DNA of 64,000 bases from Bacteroidota bacterium (GTDB lineage: Bacteria; Bacteroidota; Bacteroidia; AKYH767-A; 2013-40CM-41-45): positions 434,001-498,000 of the forward strand of contig JADKJP010000004.1 in the NCBI GenBank assembly GCA_016720935.1. Reading direction: 5' to 3'. This document shows positions 1 through 8,383 of the stretch, piece after piece. The notes beneath the pieces were generated by a model. That model was not told the DNA's origin. It made no database searches and worked only from the letters and a program-made list of their open reading frames with translations. The stretch's first letter is position 1; each line of letters starts with the position of its first letter. A program made the position numbers and the translations under genes.

Positions 1-967
1 CGCGATGTATTCCACTTACGCGGAAAGAAAAGTCGCAGGATTTCTGCAGGATCGTCTGGGTCCAAACAGAGCCGGACCCTTTGGAATCCTTCAGCCGGTT
101 GCGGATGGAATCAAGATGTTCATGAAGGAGGAAATTATTCCGGATGTATCCAACAAATGGTTGTTTATCCTTGGACCGAGTGTCGCGATGGCAACTTGTT
201 TGATGACAAGCGCGGTGATTCCTTTTGGAAGCGGACTCACCATCGGAGGAACATTTTATCCAATGCAGGTCGCCGATGTGAACATCGGAATTCTCTATGT
301 TTTCGGAGTAGTCTCCATTGGCGTTTATGGTATCATGATCGGCGGATGGGCATCCAACAATAAATACTCCTTGCTTGGAGCCTTGCGCGCATCATCACAA
401 ATGATCAGTTATGAAGTAGCGATGGGACTTAGCATTATCGCCCTGGTGATGATGACAGGTACCCTGAGTGTTCGTGAAATTGCTGAAGGACAACCTGGAG
501 GACACTGGAATGTGTTTTACCAGCCGCTTGGTTTTTTGATCTTCATCATTTGCGCTTTTGCTGAAACCAATCGTGCGCCTTTTGATTTACCGGAATGCGA
601 AACAGAATTGGTTGGTGGTTATCATACAGAATACAGTTCAATGAAACTGGGATTTTACCTGTTTGCTGAATACATCAACATGTTTATTTCCTCAGCGATT
701 ATCTCCACTTTGTATTTCGGTGGTTACAATATGCCTTTCATCGGAAGATTCGTTACTGATCCAAACACTCTGAGTCTGATCGGCACCGCTTTCCTGTTTG
801 GCAAAATCTTCTTCTTCATCTTCTTCTTCATGTGGGTACGCTGGACCATCCCCAGGTTCCGCTATGACCAATTGATGAACCTTGGATGGAAAGGACTTAT
901 TCCGCTGGCGATTCTCAATATCTTCCTTACAGGTATAGGTATGTGGTTCTTCGGTAAAGTATCCTGA
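1..967 (+). CDS. nuoH: NADH-quinone oxidoreductase subunit H (NuoH), 5' end outside window
   Basis: This is the membrane subunit of respiratory complex I that joins the peripheral arm to the proton-pumping arm and forms part of the quinone site. The visible protein begins with the family hallmark AERKVAGFLQDRLGPNRAGP and contains the conserved segment FAETNRAPFDLPECETELVG. It has many hydrophobic segments and ends in FFGKVS. The ATG at position 5 is internal: the reading frame is open to the window edge and the first transmembrane helix of a normal 340-350 residue NuoH is missing, so the true start lies upstream. nuoI follows 29 bp downstream in the same operon. Identification is secure; only the 5' end is unknown. 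Confidence 0.96.
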   Translation, partial: AMYSTYAERKVAGFLQDRLGPNRAGPFGILQPVADGIKMFMKEEIIPDVSNKWLFILGPSVAMATCLMTSAVIPFGSGLTIGGTFYPMQVADVNIGILYVFGVVSIGVYGIMIGGWASNNKYSLLGALRASSQMISYEVAMGLSIIALVMMTGTLSVREIAEGQPGGHWNVFYQPLGFLIFIICAFAETNRAPFDLPECETELVGGYHTEYSSMKLGFYLFAEYINMFISSAIISTLYFGGYNMPFIGRFVTDPNTLSLIGTAFLFGKIFFFIFFFMWVRWTIPRFRYDQLMNLGWKGLIPLAILNIFLTGIGMWFFGKVS

Positions 968-996
968 TTAATTCTCCCCAACGCGAACAAAAAAAT

Positions 997-1569
997 ATGC
1001 AATCTCTCAGCAATAGAAGCAAAGTCGTCTCTAAGAAAGAAATGTCTTTCATGGAACGTATTTATCTTCCCGCGATTTTTGGCGGAATGGCAATTACAAT
1101 CAAACACCTTTTCAAGAAAAAGGCGACGATAAATTACCCTGAAGTCAAACGCGACTACGCACCTGTCTACAGAGGCAAACATGTCCTGAAACGTGATGAG
1201 AATGGCGCTGAACGTTGCACAGCCTGCGGACTTTGCGCAGTGTCTTGTCCGGCCGAAGCCATCACCATGGTTGCCGGTGAACGTAAAAGCGGTGAAGAGA
1301 AATTGTATCGCGAGGAAAAATATGCTGTGACGTATGAAATCAACATGCTTCGTTGCATTTTCTGCGGATTGTGCGAAGAGGCTTGTCCGAAAGAAGCAAT
1401 TTTTCTGACCGACGAATTGGTTCCTACAAATTTCAAAAGAGGTGAATTCATTTACGGTAAATCCAACCTGGTAGAACCATTGGACAAACGAGTAGATGTT
1501 TCGGTAAGACAAACACAGGCTGTTTTGGACTTTAAGAAAAACAAGCAGTTAACGCATAATAGAATATAG
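997..1569 (+). CDS. nuoI: NADH-quinone oxidoreductase subunit I (NuoI), 2x[4Fe-4S] ferredoxin
   Basis: This peripheral-arm subunit of complex I carries two [4Fe-4S] clusters (N6a/N6b) that pass electrons toward the quinone. Two ferredoxin motifs are visible: CTACGLCAVSCPAEAI near residue 70 and CIFCGLCEEACPKEAI near residue 118, each a CxxCxxCxxxCP pattern. The protein is 190 aa, in the usual range. The ATG at 997 is used; an internal ATG at 1042 is a possible later start because the first 15 residues look unconserved. It lies between nuoH and nuoJ. The gap to nuoJ is 94 bp, unusually long for this operon, and a GC-rich dispersed repeat abuts the stop codon. Confidence 0.95.
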   Translation: MQSLSNRSKVVSKKEMSFMERIYLPAIFGGMAITIKHLFKKKATINYPEVKRDYAPVYRGKHVLKRDENGAERCTACGLCAVSCPAEAITMVAGERKSGEEKLYREEKYAVTYEINMLRCIFCGLCEEACPKEAIFLTDELVPTNFKRGEFIYGKSNLVEPLDKRVDVSVRQTQAVLDFKKNKQLTHNRI

Positions 1570-1599
1570 GGACGAGGGGCGATGGGACTAGGGACGGAA
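1569..1599 (+). repeat. GC-rich dispersed repeat (GGGACGAGGG family) inside the nuo operon
   Basis: This short G-rich tract starts on the last base of the nuoI stop codon. It has the pattern GGGACGAGGG, then GATGGGACTAGGGACGG. The same sequence family recurs in both orientations near 57.2-57.4 kb, between pepA and pdxA. It is strikingly more G-rich than the surrounding DNA and lies in a gap inside an operon, so it is transcribed. It is probably a small mobile or slippage-derived intergenic repeat; no coding content is seen. Confidence 0.6.
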
Positions 1600-1663
1600 T
1601 CGTACATAAGCCCAAATAGATTAAAGAATAAATTTCCTTTCATTAATTACAACCAATAACCGA

Positions 1664-2161
1664 ATGACACTTTACCTCTTCTACTTTCTGTCCTTCCTGG
1701 CAATATTGAGTGCCCTGATGGTCGTTATTTCCAAAAACCCGGTACACAGTGTTCTTTATCTTATCCTGACCTTCTTTGCGATCGCGGGTCATTACGTTTT
1801 ATTGAATGCTCAATTTCTGGCTGCAGTGCATATTATTGTGTATGCAGGCGCGATCATGGTTCTCTTCCTCTATGTGATCATGATGCTCAATCTCAACGCC
1901 GAGACAGAGCCGCACAAAGGAAAATGGCTGCGGGTGGCCGCGACGATGGCGGGAGGATTACTAATGGTGGTTCTCGTTGGAGCGCTTCGTTCCGCTTCCG
2001 ATCAGATGCAGGTAGCGGCACCAGATAGTCAGATTGGCTTGATTAAAAATCTCGGGCATGTATTGTACAGTGACTTTATGCTGCCCTTTGAAATATCCTC
2101 TATTCTGTTTCTGGCAGCCATGGTTGGCGCAGTAATGTTGGGAAAAAAAGAAATTAAATAA
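1664..2161 (+). CDS. nuoJ: NADH-quinone oxidoreductase subunit J (NuoJ)
   Basis: This is a small membrane subunit of complex I in the proton-pumping arm. The 165-aa protein has about five hydrophobic segments and the typical NuoJ segment AVHIIVYAGAIMVLFLYVIMMLN near residues 54-76, followed by the hydrophilic loop NAETEPHKGKW. The length fits the family. It is followed one base later by nuoK, so the two are probably translationally coupled. Confidence 0.93.
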   Translation: MTLYLFYFLSFLAILSALMVVISKNPVHSVLYLILTFFAIAGHYVLLNAQFLAAVHIIVYAGAIMVLFLYVIMMLNLNAETEPHKGKWLRVAATMAGGLLMVVLVGALRSASDQMQVAAPDSQIGLIKNLGHVLYSDFMLPFEISSILFLAAMVGAVMLGKKEIK

Positions 2162-2162
2162 T

Positions 2163-2492
2163 ATGGAAAACGTAACCAGGGTCATTCAACTCATTCCGTT
2201 AAATTATTATGTACTCTTGAGTACAATGTTGTTTAGCATTGGCGTAATCGGCGTGTTGTTTCGCCGAAATGCGATTGTTATTTTTATGTGCGTGGAATTG
2301 ATGTTGAATGCAGTTAATCTTTTGCTCGCCGCTTTTTCCGCCTATCATTCAGACCCGGCCGGACAGGTTTTTGTATTCTTTATCATGGCAGTAGCGGCTG
2401 CTGAAGTGGCTGTAGGACTTGCCATTCTTACGATGATCTACCGGAACACGGGTTCCGTTGATATCAATTTCCTCAACAGGCTGAAATGGTAG
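2163..2492 (+). CDS. nuoK: NADH-quinone oxidoreductase subunit K (NuoK)
   Basis: This is a three-helix membrane subunit of complex I homologous to MrpC. The 109-aa protein shows the conserved core GVLFRRNAIVIFMCVELMLN, with the membrane glutamate that takes part in proton translocation, and VAAAEVAVGLAILTMIYR with a second conserved glutamate. It ends the visible nuo cluster: the next gene is acetyl-CoA synthetase rather than nuoL. The rest of the pumping arm (nuoL, M, N) is therefore not adjacent here. Confidence 0.95.
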   Translation: MENVTRVIQLIPLNYYVLLSTMLFSIGVIGVLFRRNAIVIFMCVELMLNAVNLLLAAFSAYHSDPAGQVFVFFIMAVAAAEVAVGLAILTMIYRNTGSVDINFLNRLKW

Positions 2493-2592
2493 GCTGAAAC
2501 CTGCAATTTTTATAGAAGTATTGTTATTTCTCCAAAATTTCTGTGGAGAACATGTAGGATTCTTTTACATTTATCCTGCTAAACAATAGTAT

Positions 2593-4506
2593 ATGTCCTA
2601 TCCATATCAGATCAAGACTCCCGACGAATACCAATCTGCCTACCGTAAAAGTGTAAATGATCCGGAAGGATTCTGGGCAGATATTGCTTCGAATTTTTAT
2701 TGGCGTAAACGTTGGGACAAAGTTCTGGATTGGAATTTCAAAGATCCTTCCATCAAATGGTTCAGTGGTGGCAAATTAAATATTACTGAGAACTGTCTGG
2801 ATCGTCATCTCGGTTCAATCGGAAATAAACCTGCTATCATCTGGGAGCCCAATGATCCGGAAGAACACCACCGTGTAATCACCTATCGTGATCTCTACCA
2901 CAAGGTTGTTCAGTTTGCAAATGTGCTGAAGAACAATGGCGTAAAAAAAGGAGATCGCGTGTGCCTTTACATGGGCATGGTACCCGAACTGGCAATTTCC
3001 GTTCTTGCCTGTGCCCGGATAGGCGCTGTTCATTCCGTGATTTTCGGTGGCTTTAGCGCGCAGAGTATTGCTGATCGTCTGCAGGACGCCCAGGCTGAAT
3101 TTATCATTACCTGTGATGGTGCTTTTCGTGGCAATAAAGAAATTCCATTGAAAAGTGTCATTGATGACGCGCTTGTTCAATGCAAATTTGTAAAACGTGT
3201 CATCGTCCTTACACGTACGCGTACTCCTGTGAGTATGATCAAAGGGCGTGATGTATGGTGGGAAGATGAAATCAAGAAAGTTGAAACCATGGGCAATCCG
3301 GATTGTCCGGCGGAAGAAATGGACTCTGAAGATGAATTGTTCATTTTGTACACCTCCGGATCCACCGGCAAACCGAAAGGAGTTGTACATACCTGTGGTG
3401 GTTATATGGTTTATACGACTTACTCCTTTGTAAACGTCTTTCAATACAAACCAGGAGACATCCATTTTTGTACAGCTGACATCGGATGGATTACAGGTCA
3501 CAGTTACATCGTATACGGACCTCTCGGAGCCGGTGCAACAACATTATTGTTCGAAGGTGTGCCCACCTGGCCTGATGCAGGAAGGTTCTGGGATGTTGTA
3601 GATAAGTTCAAAGTAAATATTCTCTATACTGCACCAACTGCAATCCGTTCTTTGATGGGATTTGGTTTGGGACCGGTACAGGATAAAGATTTATCATCCC
3701 TCAAGGTGCTTGGAACAGTTGGTGAACCAATTAACGAAGAAGCCTGGCATTGGTACGATGAATTTATTGGAAAGAAAAAATGCCCTATTGTAGATACCTG
3801 GTGGCAAACGGAGACGGGCGGAATTATGATCTCCAATATGGCTGGAATCACACCCGGAAAACCTTCCTATGCCACCCTCCCATTACCAGGAATACAACCG
3901 ATACTGGTAGATGAAACCGGAAAAGAAATTGAAGGCAATAATGTGAGCGGAAACCTTTGTATTCGCTTTCCATGGCCATCTATTATACGTACAACCTATG
4001 GAGATCATGAACGTTGTCGCCTGAATTATTTCGCTGCCTATCCCGGACAATATTTCACCGGTGATGGGTGCTTACGTGATGAATTCGGAAATTACAGAAT
4101 CACCGGCAGGGTCGATGATGTATTAAATGTAAGCGGACACCGGATCGGTACTGCTGAGGTTGAAAATGCTATCAACATGCATGCAGGTGTTGTCGAAAGT
4201 GCTGTGGTTGGTTATCCGCACGACATTAAAGGCCAGGGAATTTACGCTTATGTAATTTATAGTGGAACTCATGGGGATGAAAATCTGACTCGTCAGGATA
4301 TCGCCTTGACGGTAACCCGGATCATCGGTCCTATCGCAAGGCCTGACAAAATTCAATTTGTAAACGGACTGCCCAAAACACGTAGTGGAAAAATCATGCG
4401 CAGGATTTTGAGAAAAATCGCTGAGGGAGAAATGGAAAATCTGGGCGATACAACTACACTTCTTGATCCGGGAGTAGTAGACGAAATTAAAACAGGCAAA
4501 ATATAA
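2593..4506 (+). CDS. acs: Acetyl-coenzyme A synthetase
   Basis: This AMP-forming ligase converts acetate, ATP and CoA to acetyl-CoA, PPi and AMP in the cytoplasm. The 637-aa length is standard. Visible motifs are the P-loop-like core YTSGSTGKPKGVVHT at about residues 253-267, the A5 motif DTWWQTETGG, the hinge region ITGRVDDVLNVSGHRIGT, and the C-terminal PKTRSGKIMRR whose lysine (about residue 600) is catalytic and acetylated in studied Acs enzymes. A promoter-like TACATTTA lies at 2566-2573, one mismatch from the Bacteroidota -7 consensus, so it may be transcribed separately from nuo. A strong hairpin follows at 4644-4686. Confidence 0.97.
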   Translation: MSYPYQIKTPDEYQSAYRKSVNDPEGFWADIASNFYWRKRWDKVLDWNFKDPSIKWFSGGKLNITENCLDRHLGSIGNKPAIIWEPNDPEEHHRVITYRDLYHKVVQFANVLKNNGVKKGDRVCLYMGMVPELAISVLACARIGAVHSVIFGGFSAQSIADRLQDAQAEFIITCDGAFRGNKEIPLKSVIDDALVQCKFVKRVIVLTRTRTPVSMIKGRDVWWEDEIKKVETMGNPDCPAEEMDSEDELFILYTSGSTGKPKGVVHTCGGYMVYTTYSFVNVFQYKPGDIHFCTADIGWITGHSYIVYGPLGAGATTLLFEGVPTWPDAGRFWDVVDKFKVNILYTAPTAIRSLMGFGLGPVQDKDLSSLKVLGTVGEPINEEAWHWYDEFIGKKKCPIVDTWWQTETGGIMISNMAGITPGKPSYATLPLPGIQPILVDETGKEIEGNNVSGNLCIRFPWPSIIRTTYGDHERCRLNYFAAYPGQYFTGDGCLRDEFGNYRITGRVDDVLNVSGHRIGTAEVENAINMHAGVVESAVVGYPHDIKGQGIYAYVIYSGTHGDENLTRQDIALTVTRIIGPIARPDKIQFVNGLPKTRSGKIMRRILRKIAEGEMENLGDTTTLLDPGVVDEIKTGKI

Positions 4507-4643
4507 TTTCCTGTGTCAGAATTTCATCACTAAACAATAATAAACTCAATTAAATACATGGCTTTAAAAGACTGGAAATTTGAATCTATAAAATTCAAAG
4601 AAACTTCCAGTTTATAGGAATGCATGAATCCAAAGCAAAGTCA

Positions 4644-4686
4644 AATGTGAAAACTTCAACAGAACTCTTGCTGAAGTTTTCACATT
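4644..4686. terminator. Bidirectional terminator hairpin between acs and the GIN gene
   Basis: This is a perfect 15-bp inverted repeat, AATGTGAAAACTTCA at 4644-4658 and its complement at 4672-4686, with a 13-nt loop. It lies in the gap between two convergent genes and the arms are A/T-rich at the base, so it can serve both strands. Confidence 0.75.
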
Positions 4687-4729
4687 GTCTGAACTAAACC
4701 AAGGGGATAAATGTAAATATCGGGATACT

Positions 4730-5431
4730 CTATATCTTTTGAATCATTCCTGACCCGGTAATTCTGGACTGCATATGACCGGGTTCGGAAAGGTAAAATA
4801 CGTTTCCACTACCTGAAATATTTACAGTAAGATCGTTCGCAACATCTACCTTACTGTTTCCGCTTCCGCTGATGGAAATTGAACTGGTAAATGATTTCAT
4901 CAATTGCGCGTTCATGTCGCCTGAACCACTGATACGAAGATCTGATTCTGCCGAGCTGCCGGCAAGCTCCATATTTCCGGATCCCGACAATGTAGCTTTT
5001 AACGACTTCGCAATCACATTTGCTTTTATATCACCCGAGCCGGAGAGGCGGATGTTCATGTGGTCGCAATTGAATTGGCTGCGGGCAACCATACTTCCGG
5101 AGCCTGACAGTTCCATGAGACATAAATTTTTCACAGTGATATAAATATTTATTACACGTTTGGTATGAATATCATCCTTGCAATAAATAATCAACTCGTC
5201 ATTTTTAATCTCTGTTAAAAGCAAGGGAACAATATTATCTTCCGCTTCAATTTTGATTTCCTGAACATCTCCCTGGCTAACGTATACATTTGCTGTATTG
5301 CGCAAATCAATCCCTGTGAATGCCGGAAGATTTCGTAATTCTGTTATAACCTTTCCGGATCCTTCAATCGTGCATCCGAATGAAGAAAACGAAAAAAGCA
5401 GAAAGAGAACAGCGGTTAATTTAGATTTCAT
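4730..5431 (-). CDS. GIN-domain (DUF2807) lipoprotein
   Basis: This is a putative cell-surface lipoprotein of the 'head GIN' DUF2807 family, a beta-helical fold of unknown function resembling adhesin heads. The 233-aa product starts with a lipoprotein signal (hydrophobic stretch ending SSFGC, so lipidation at about Cys20). It then shows the DUF2807 pattern of repeated SGSG turns (LSGSGSM, LSGSGDI, LSGSGNM, ISGSGDM, ISGSGNS, ISGSGNV). It lies 56 bp downstream of a larger protein of the same family and is the last gene of the sigma-factor-led run, so co-regulation by the ECF factor upstream is an inference. The ATG at 5431 directly precedes the signal peptide. Confidence 0.85.
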   Translation of the reverse strand: MKSKLTAVLFLLFSFSSFGCTIEGSGKVITELRNLPAFTGIDLRNTANVYVSQGDVQEIKIEAEDNIVPLLLTEIKNDELIIYCKDDIHTKRVINIYITVKNLCLMELSGSGSMVARSQFNCDHMNIRLSGSGDIKANVIAKSLKATLSGSGNMELAGSSAESDLRISGSGDMNAQLMKSFTSSISISGSGNSKVDVANDLTVNISGSGNVFYLSEPGHMQSRITGSGMIQKI

Positions 5432-5487
5432 GGCTTTGTGTTTATATTGATGAAGAATATTTAGGGGGAAATTTCAACAGCTCAGGA

Positions 5488-6879
5488 TCACCAACCGGCA
5501 AGTGTAATTCCAAAATTCACAGGATATAACGTCGGGCCCTGTTTGTCTTTAAACACTGTACTCATGTAATAATCCGCGAACACGTTAAAATGTCCATAAC
5601 CGGCTGCCACTCTCACACCGTAACGGAATGGATTCAGATTAAAGCTATCATACGTTTTCGGTTTATGTACATTTCCGTCTTGTTCATATTTTATTTTCGT
5701 ATGTGAACCCAAACGAACACCTACCATTCCTCCTACACCCAGGTGAAATGCGTTTTTCATTTTTTTGCTTGTAAAGACTTCAATCATCAGTGGAGCCATC
5801 AGATAACTTGCGACTAGTTTTGATTTTACGTAATTGATGTCGGAAACAGAATCAATATTCGCTGAAATGGGTTCTGATGAATTTAATGAAACATTATTTT
5901 TGAAACGATAATTGTTCCAGGTCACGCCCAATCCCGTCATGAACCAAACATTGCTTTTACCAAACTGAATGTTCTTCTGAATAAGATTCAGTCCAACCGA
6001 AACCGATTTCTCTTCACGGAGATCAAGCGCGCTGTAACCCTGCGGCACTTCAAATTTCCCGTCAGCATTTACCCAGGAATTGAATCCCATTTCAAATCCT
6101 CCCCAAATCGGCTTCGATTCATGTTTCTTATACGTTTTGAGAGAATCTTTTCTTCCAATAATCAACACTTCAGTAGTACCTAATGTAAGATGAGTGGTAT
6201 CTGCTTTCGCGTTGCTTGAACCTACATCAGAAATATGACCTATACCCGACACATTTCTTTGAATATTTTTTGGCGGGTTTTTATATGTCACATTCCCGCT
6301 ACCACTAATTTGAGCATCCAGATCATCCGTAACATCTATCAAGCATTTTCCCAATCCAGAAATGGATGCTTTGCATGTTTTCACGGTAAGATCAATCGCA
6401 TCAACTTTTCCTGAGCCGGAAATATTTATCTCCGCATGATCAGCTGTACCGTTGAGTGTGATTTTACCAAGTCCGGAAATATCCGCACGTACCTGACGTG
6501 CATGAACCTCCATTTTAATTTTCCCATCACCGCCGATATCAAATTGCATGTCATCGCCATTAATTGGTGACTCGCCAATGATCTCACCGCGGCCTTCAAT
6601 GCTCGCGCGTTCAAATTTTGGGATCGCGATGTACAATTCCGCATCCGGACCACCATCAATGCGAAGCACACCATTATTAACCCGTGTTTCAACATGACCC
6701 GCAATGCCATTGTTGACGATCTGAACACTTTGATTTGCATCCTGGCGCAAATGAACTTTTGCAACCGATTCAATTTTAATTCCTGTGAAAGGCTCTACCT
6801 GGCGAGTTTCCATGGATTGTGAAAATGCAGTAAGGCATCCAAGTTGTATGATACCTGCGAAGAGAAGTTTACGTAACAT
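5488..6879 (-). CDS. GIN-domain (DUF2807) protein with C-terminal outer-membrane beta-barrel-like domain
   Basis: This 463-aa envelope protein has a signal peptide (residues 1-21, ending TAFSQ) and a DUF2807/GIN domain at roughly 23-210, with repeated ISGLGK and ISGSGK turns. A linker of about 30 residues follows. The C-terminal domain (about 245-463) has alternating aromatic beta strands, such as GLGVTWNNYRF and VRVAAGYGHFNVFADYYMS, and resembles small outer-membrane barrels of Bacteroidota. This suggests a barrel anchor displaying a GIN head. Function is not known. It precedes the GIN lipoprotein and follows a sigma/anti-sigma-like pair, with a (TCCACT)14 tract on the coding strand about 140-225 nt upstream of its start. 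Confidence 0.8.
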   Translation of the reverse strand: MLRKLLFAGIIQLGCLTAFSQSMETRQVEPFTGIKIESVAKVHLRQDANQSVQIVNNGIAGHVETRVNNGVLRIDGGPDAELYIAIPKFERASIEGRGEIIGESPINGDDMQFDIGGDGKIKMEVHARQVRADISGLGKITLNGTADHAEINISGSGKVDAIDLTVKTCKASISGLGKCLIDVTDDLDAQISGSGNVTYKNPPKNIQRNVSGIGHISDVGSSNAKADTTHLTLGTTEVLIIGRKDSLKTYKKHESKPIWGGFEMGFNSWVNADGKFEVPQGYSALDLREEKSVSVGLNLIQKNIQFGKSNVWFMTGLGVTWNNYRFKNNVSLNSSEPISANIDSVSDINYVKSKLVASYLMAPLMIEVFTSKKMKNAFHLGVGGMVGVRLGSHTKIKYEQDGNVHKPKTYDSFNLNPFRYGVRVAAGYGHFNVFADYYMSTVFKDKQGPTLYPVNFGITLAGW

Positions 6880-7020
6880 ATAATTTTGCTATTTAATTTG
6901 CTGTTTGTATGAATGGGACGTGGAAGGGGGTGGGGAAGTTACAGAGGGGTGGGGAAATGTTTCGGGTTCCAGGTTCGGGGTTCCGGGAGCTGGGTTCCGG
7001 GTTCTGGGTTTTGGAGTGAA

Positions 7021-7104
7021 AGTGGAAGTGGAAGTGGAAGTGGAAGTGGAAGTGGAAGTGGAAGTGGAAGTGGAAGTGGAAGTGGAAGTGGAAGTGGAAG
7101 TGGA
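7021..7104. repeat. Hexanucleotide simple-sequence repeat, (AGTGGA)x14
   Basis: Fourteen perfect tandem copies of AGTGGA occupy 84 bp. On the minus strand, the direction of the flanking genes, this reads (TCCACT)14. It sits in the 289-bp gap between the anti-sigma-like gene and the GIN/barrel gene, next to G-rich degenerate copies of a GGGTTCCGG-like motif at about 6960-7012. Perfect long tracts like this change copy number by slippage. It is open in several frames as Ser-Thr or Val-Glu repeats, but no gene is credible there. Confidence 0.95.
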
Positions 7105-7168
7105 AAATGTGGGAGATGATGAAAAATAATAATCAAACTCTCTTCGCAATTCACCCTTCACTATTCAT

Positions 7169-8254
7169 TTACTTCATTTCTGTGTGGGAAATGGAAAACT
7201 TGCCAATCGCAAGGGCGTAGATTGTGGCATCATCCACAACATCGTTGGTTTTACCAATAGAAATTGGCTGACCGGTCCTTTTGCTTAAACGGCTAGCTCC
7301 TTTTGATGCAAGCGACCAAAGGTTATCCTTTTCTGAAGTGGTGGGAGCATTTGACGCCAGGCCAAGATCTTTCATGTCCTGTTCGTTGAAAATATCACGA
7401 AGATCCTGTTCCCGCTGAGGTTTTGAAACCGGAGTCGAATTATTGGCGAAGACAGGTTCCTGTAAAGGTCTATGCACATTCATAACACTGTCAACCGGAA
7501 CCAATTTATTTTGCACCACCTGAGGAGCCGGCTCCTGAATTTCATGATTAGACTGATTCCGATTGGAAGGAGCTGCTTCTTTCTTTCTCCTATGATCTGC
7601 AACCACAGGTCTGTCTGCTTTCTCAGGAGCAGGCAAATTCTTTTCAATTTCTATTTTTTCCTTATTAAGGTTAATAGAATCAATCTGATTTACACCTTCT
7701 TTAGAATTCACAGGAGGAGTGATCGTTTTTTCAGCTGTCTGAGGAGTATTATCTTTTTGCTGACGGAAAACATATATTGAAATCAATAGCAGCACCAATG
7801 AAGCTGCAATAGCTATAACGCGATAGTTCGTCCGAGAAAATGCAATAACTCTTCCGCCCCGCTTCAATGAATTTTTATTCTTAAAAATGATGGTATAATC
7901 AGGAACAGTGCGTGTCCGGCGGAAAAGATCCAGTTCAGATTTCAGATCCGGATGCGCAGCTAAAAAACGATCAACATCTTTCTTTTGACTATCGTTTAGA
8001 TCGTCTTCTGTATATGCCACCAACCATGTTTTGTAATTCGAAAGATTAACCCCTTCTATTTTCTTTAAACTGTCTTTATTGAAAAACACTGTGGATTGAT
8101 CCGGCTCAACTGACACATTTACAAAACTGTCAAACTCTTCTTTTAAATCCGGATTCTGATCAAGGAAGGACATAAGTTCCCTACGCTGACTTTCGGTCAG
8201 ATTTCCTTCGTGATAATCGAGGAAGTAAATTTCGTAGTTGGAACGGGAGAGCAT
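7169..8254 (-). CDS. Single-pass membrane protein, probable anti-sigma factor partner of the ECF sigma
   Basis: No named family is recognised with certainty. The 361-aa protein has a cytoplasmic N-terminus with two similar motifs, residues 6-43 (NYEIYFLDYHEGNLTESQ then FLDQNPDLKEEFD) and 73-112 (NYKTWLVAYTEDDLNDSQ then FLAAHPDLKSELD). Each is followed by a VFFNKDSLKK / IIFKNKNSLKR segment. One transmembrane helix lies at about 145-164, followed by a long charged, Pro-rich extracytoplasmic tail. This is the topology of an anti-sigma factor, and the gene sits directly downstream of an ECF sigma gene, but no zinc-binding ZAS motif is present. A heptanucleotide repeat ends 12 nt before its ATG. 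The role is inference. Confidence 0.65.
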   Translation of the reverse strand: MLSRSNYEIYFLDYHEGNLTESQRRELMSFLDQNPDLKEEFDSFVNVSVEPDQSTVFFNKDSLKKIEGVNLSNYKTWLVAYTEDDLNDSQKKDVDRFLAAHPDLKSELDLFRRTRTVPDYTIIFKNKNSLKRGGRVIAFSRTNYRVIAIAASLVLLLISIYVFRQQKDNTPQTAEKTITPPVNSKEGVNQIDSINLNKEKIEIEKNLPAPEKADRPVVADHRRKKEAAPSNRNQSNHEIQEPAPQVVQNKLVPVDSVMNVHRPLQEPVFANNSTPVSKPQREQDLRDIFNEQDMKDLGLASNAPTTSEKDNLWSLASKGASRLSKRTGQPISIGKTNDVVDDATIYALAIGKFSISHTEMK

Positions 8255-8266
8255 TTTTTTATTGTT

Positions 8267-8340
8267 GATTGTTGATTGTTGATTGAAGATTGAAGATTGA
8301 AGATTGAAGATTGAAGATTGAAGATTGAAGATTGAAGATT
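8267..8340. repeat. Heptanucleotide repeat (GATTGTT)x2-(GATTGAA)x8 before the anti-sigma-like gene
   Basis: Two copies of GATTGTT (8267-8280) are followed by eight perfect copies of GATTGAA (8281-8336) and a partial unit. The tract fills most of the 129-bp gap between the sigma gene and its downstream partner and ends 12 nt upstream of that partner's start codon. Because the unit is 7 bp, copy-number change would alter leader length without a frame constraint. A degenerate AT-rich relative (gattgttgatt-type) lies near 46.69-46.75 kb. Confidence 0.9.
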
Positions 8341-8383
8341 ATTTACATAAAAAAATGTAAACAACATTCAATCTTTACTCTCT

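Noticed and set aside
862..1512. 216-aa minus-strand open frame across nuoH/nuoI
   Set aside because: Antisense to two conserved nuo genes; composition not protein-like.
4558..4617. 19-codon open frame (starts MALKDWKFES) after acs
   Set aside because: Too short to support and covers an imperfect inverted repeat; no leader motif or paralogue seen.
6889..7161. Open frames on both strands over the AGTGGA tract (Ser-Thr or Val-Glu repeat proteins)
   Set aside because: They exist only because the 6-bp repeat has no stop in any frame; flanking residues have no protein character.
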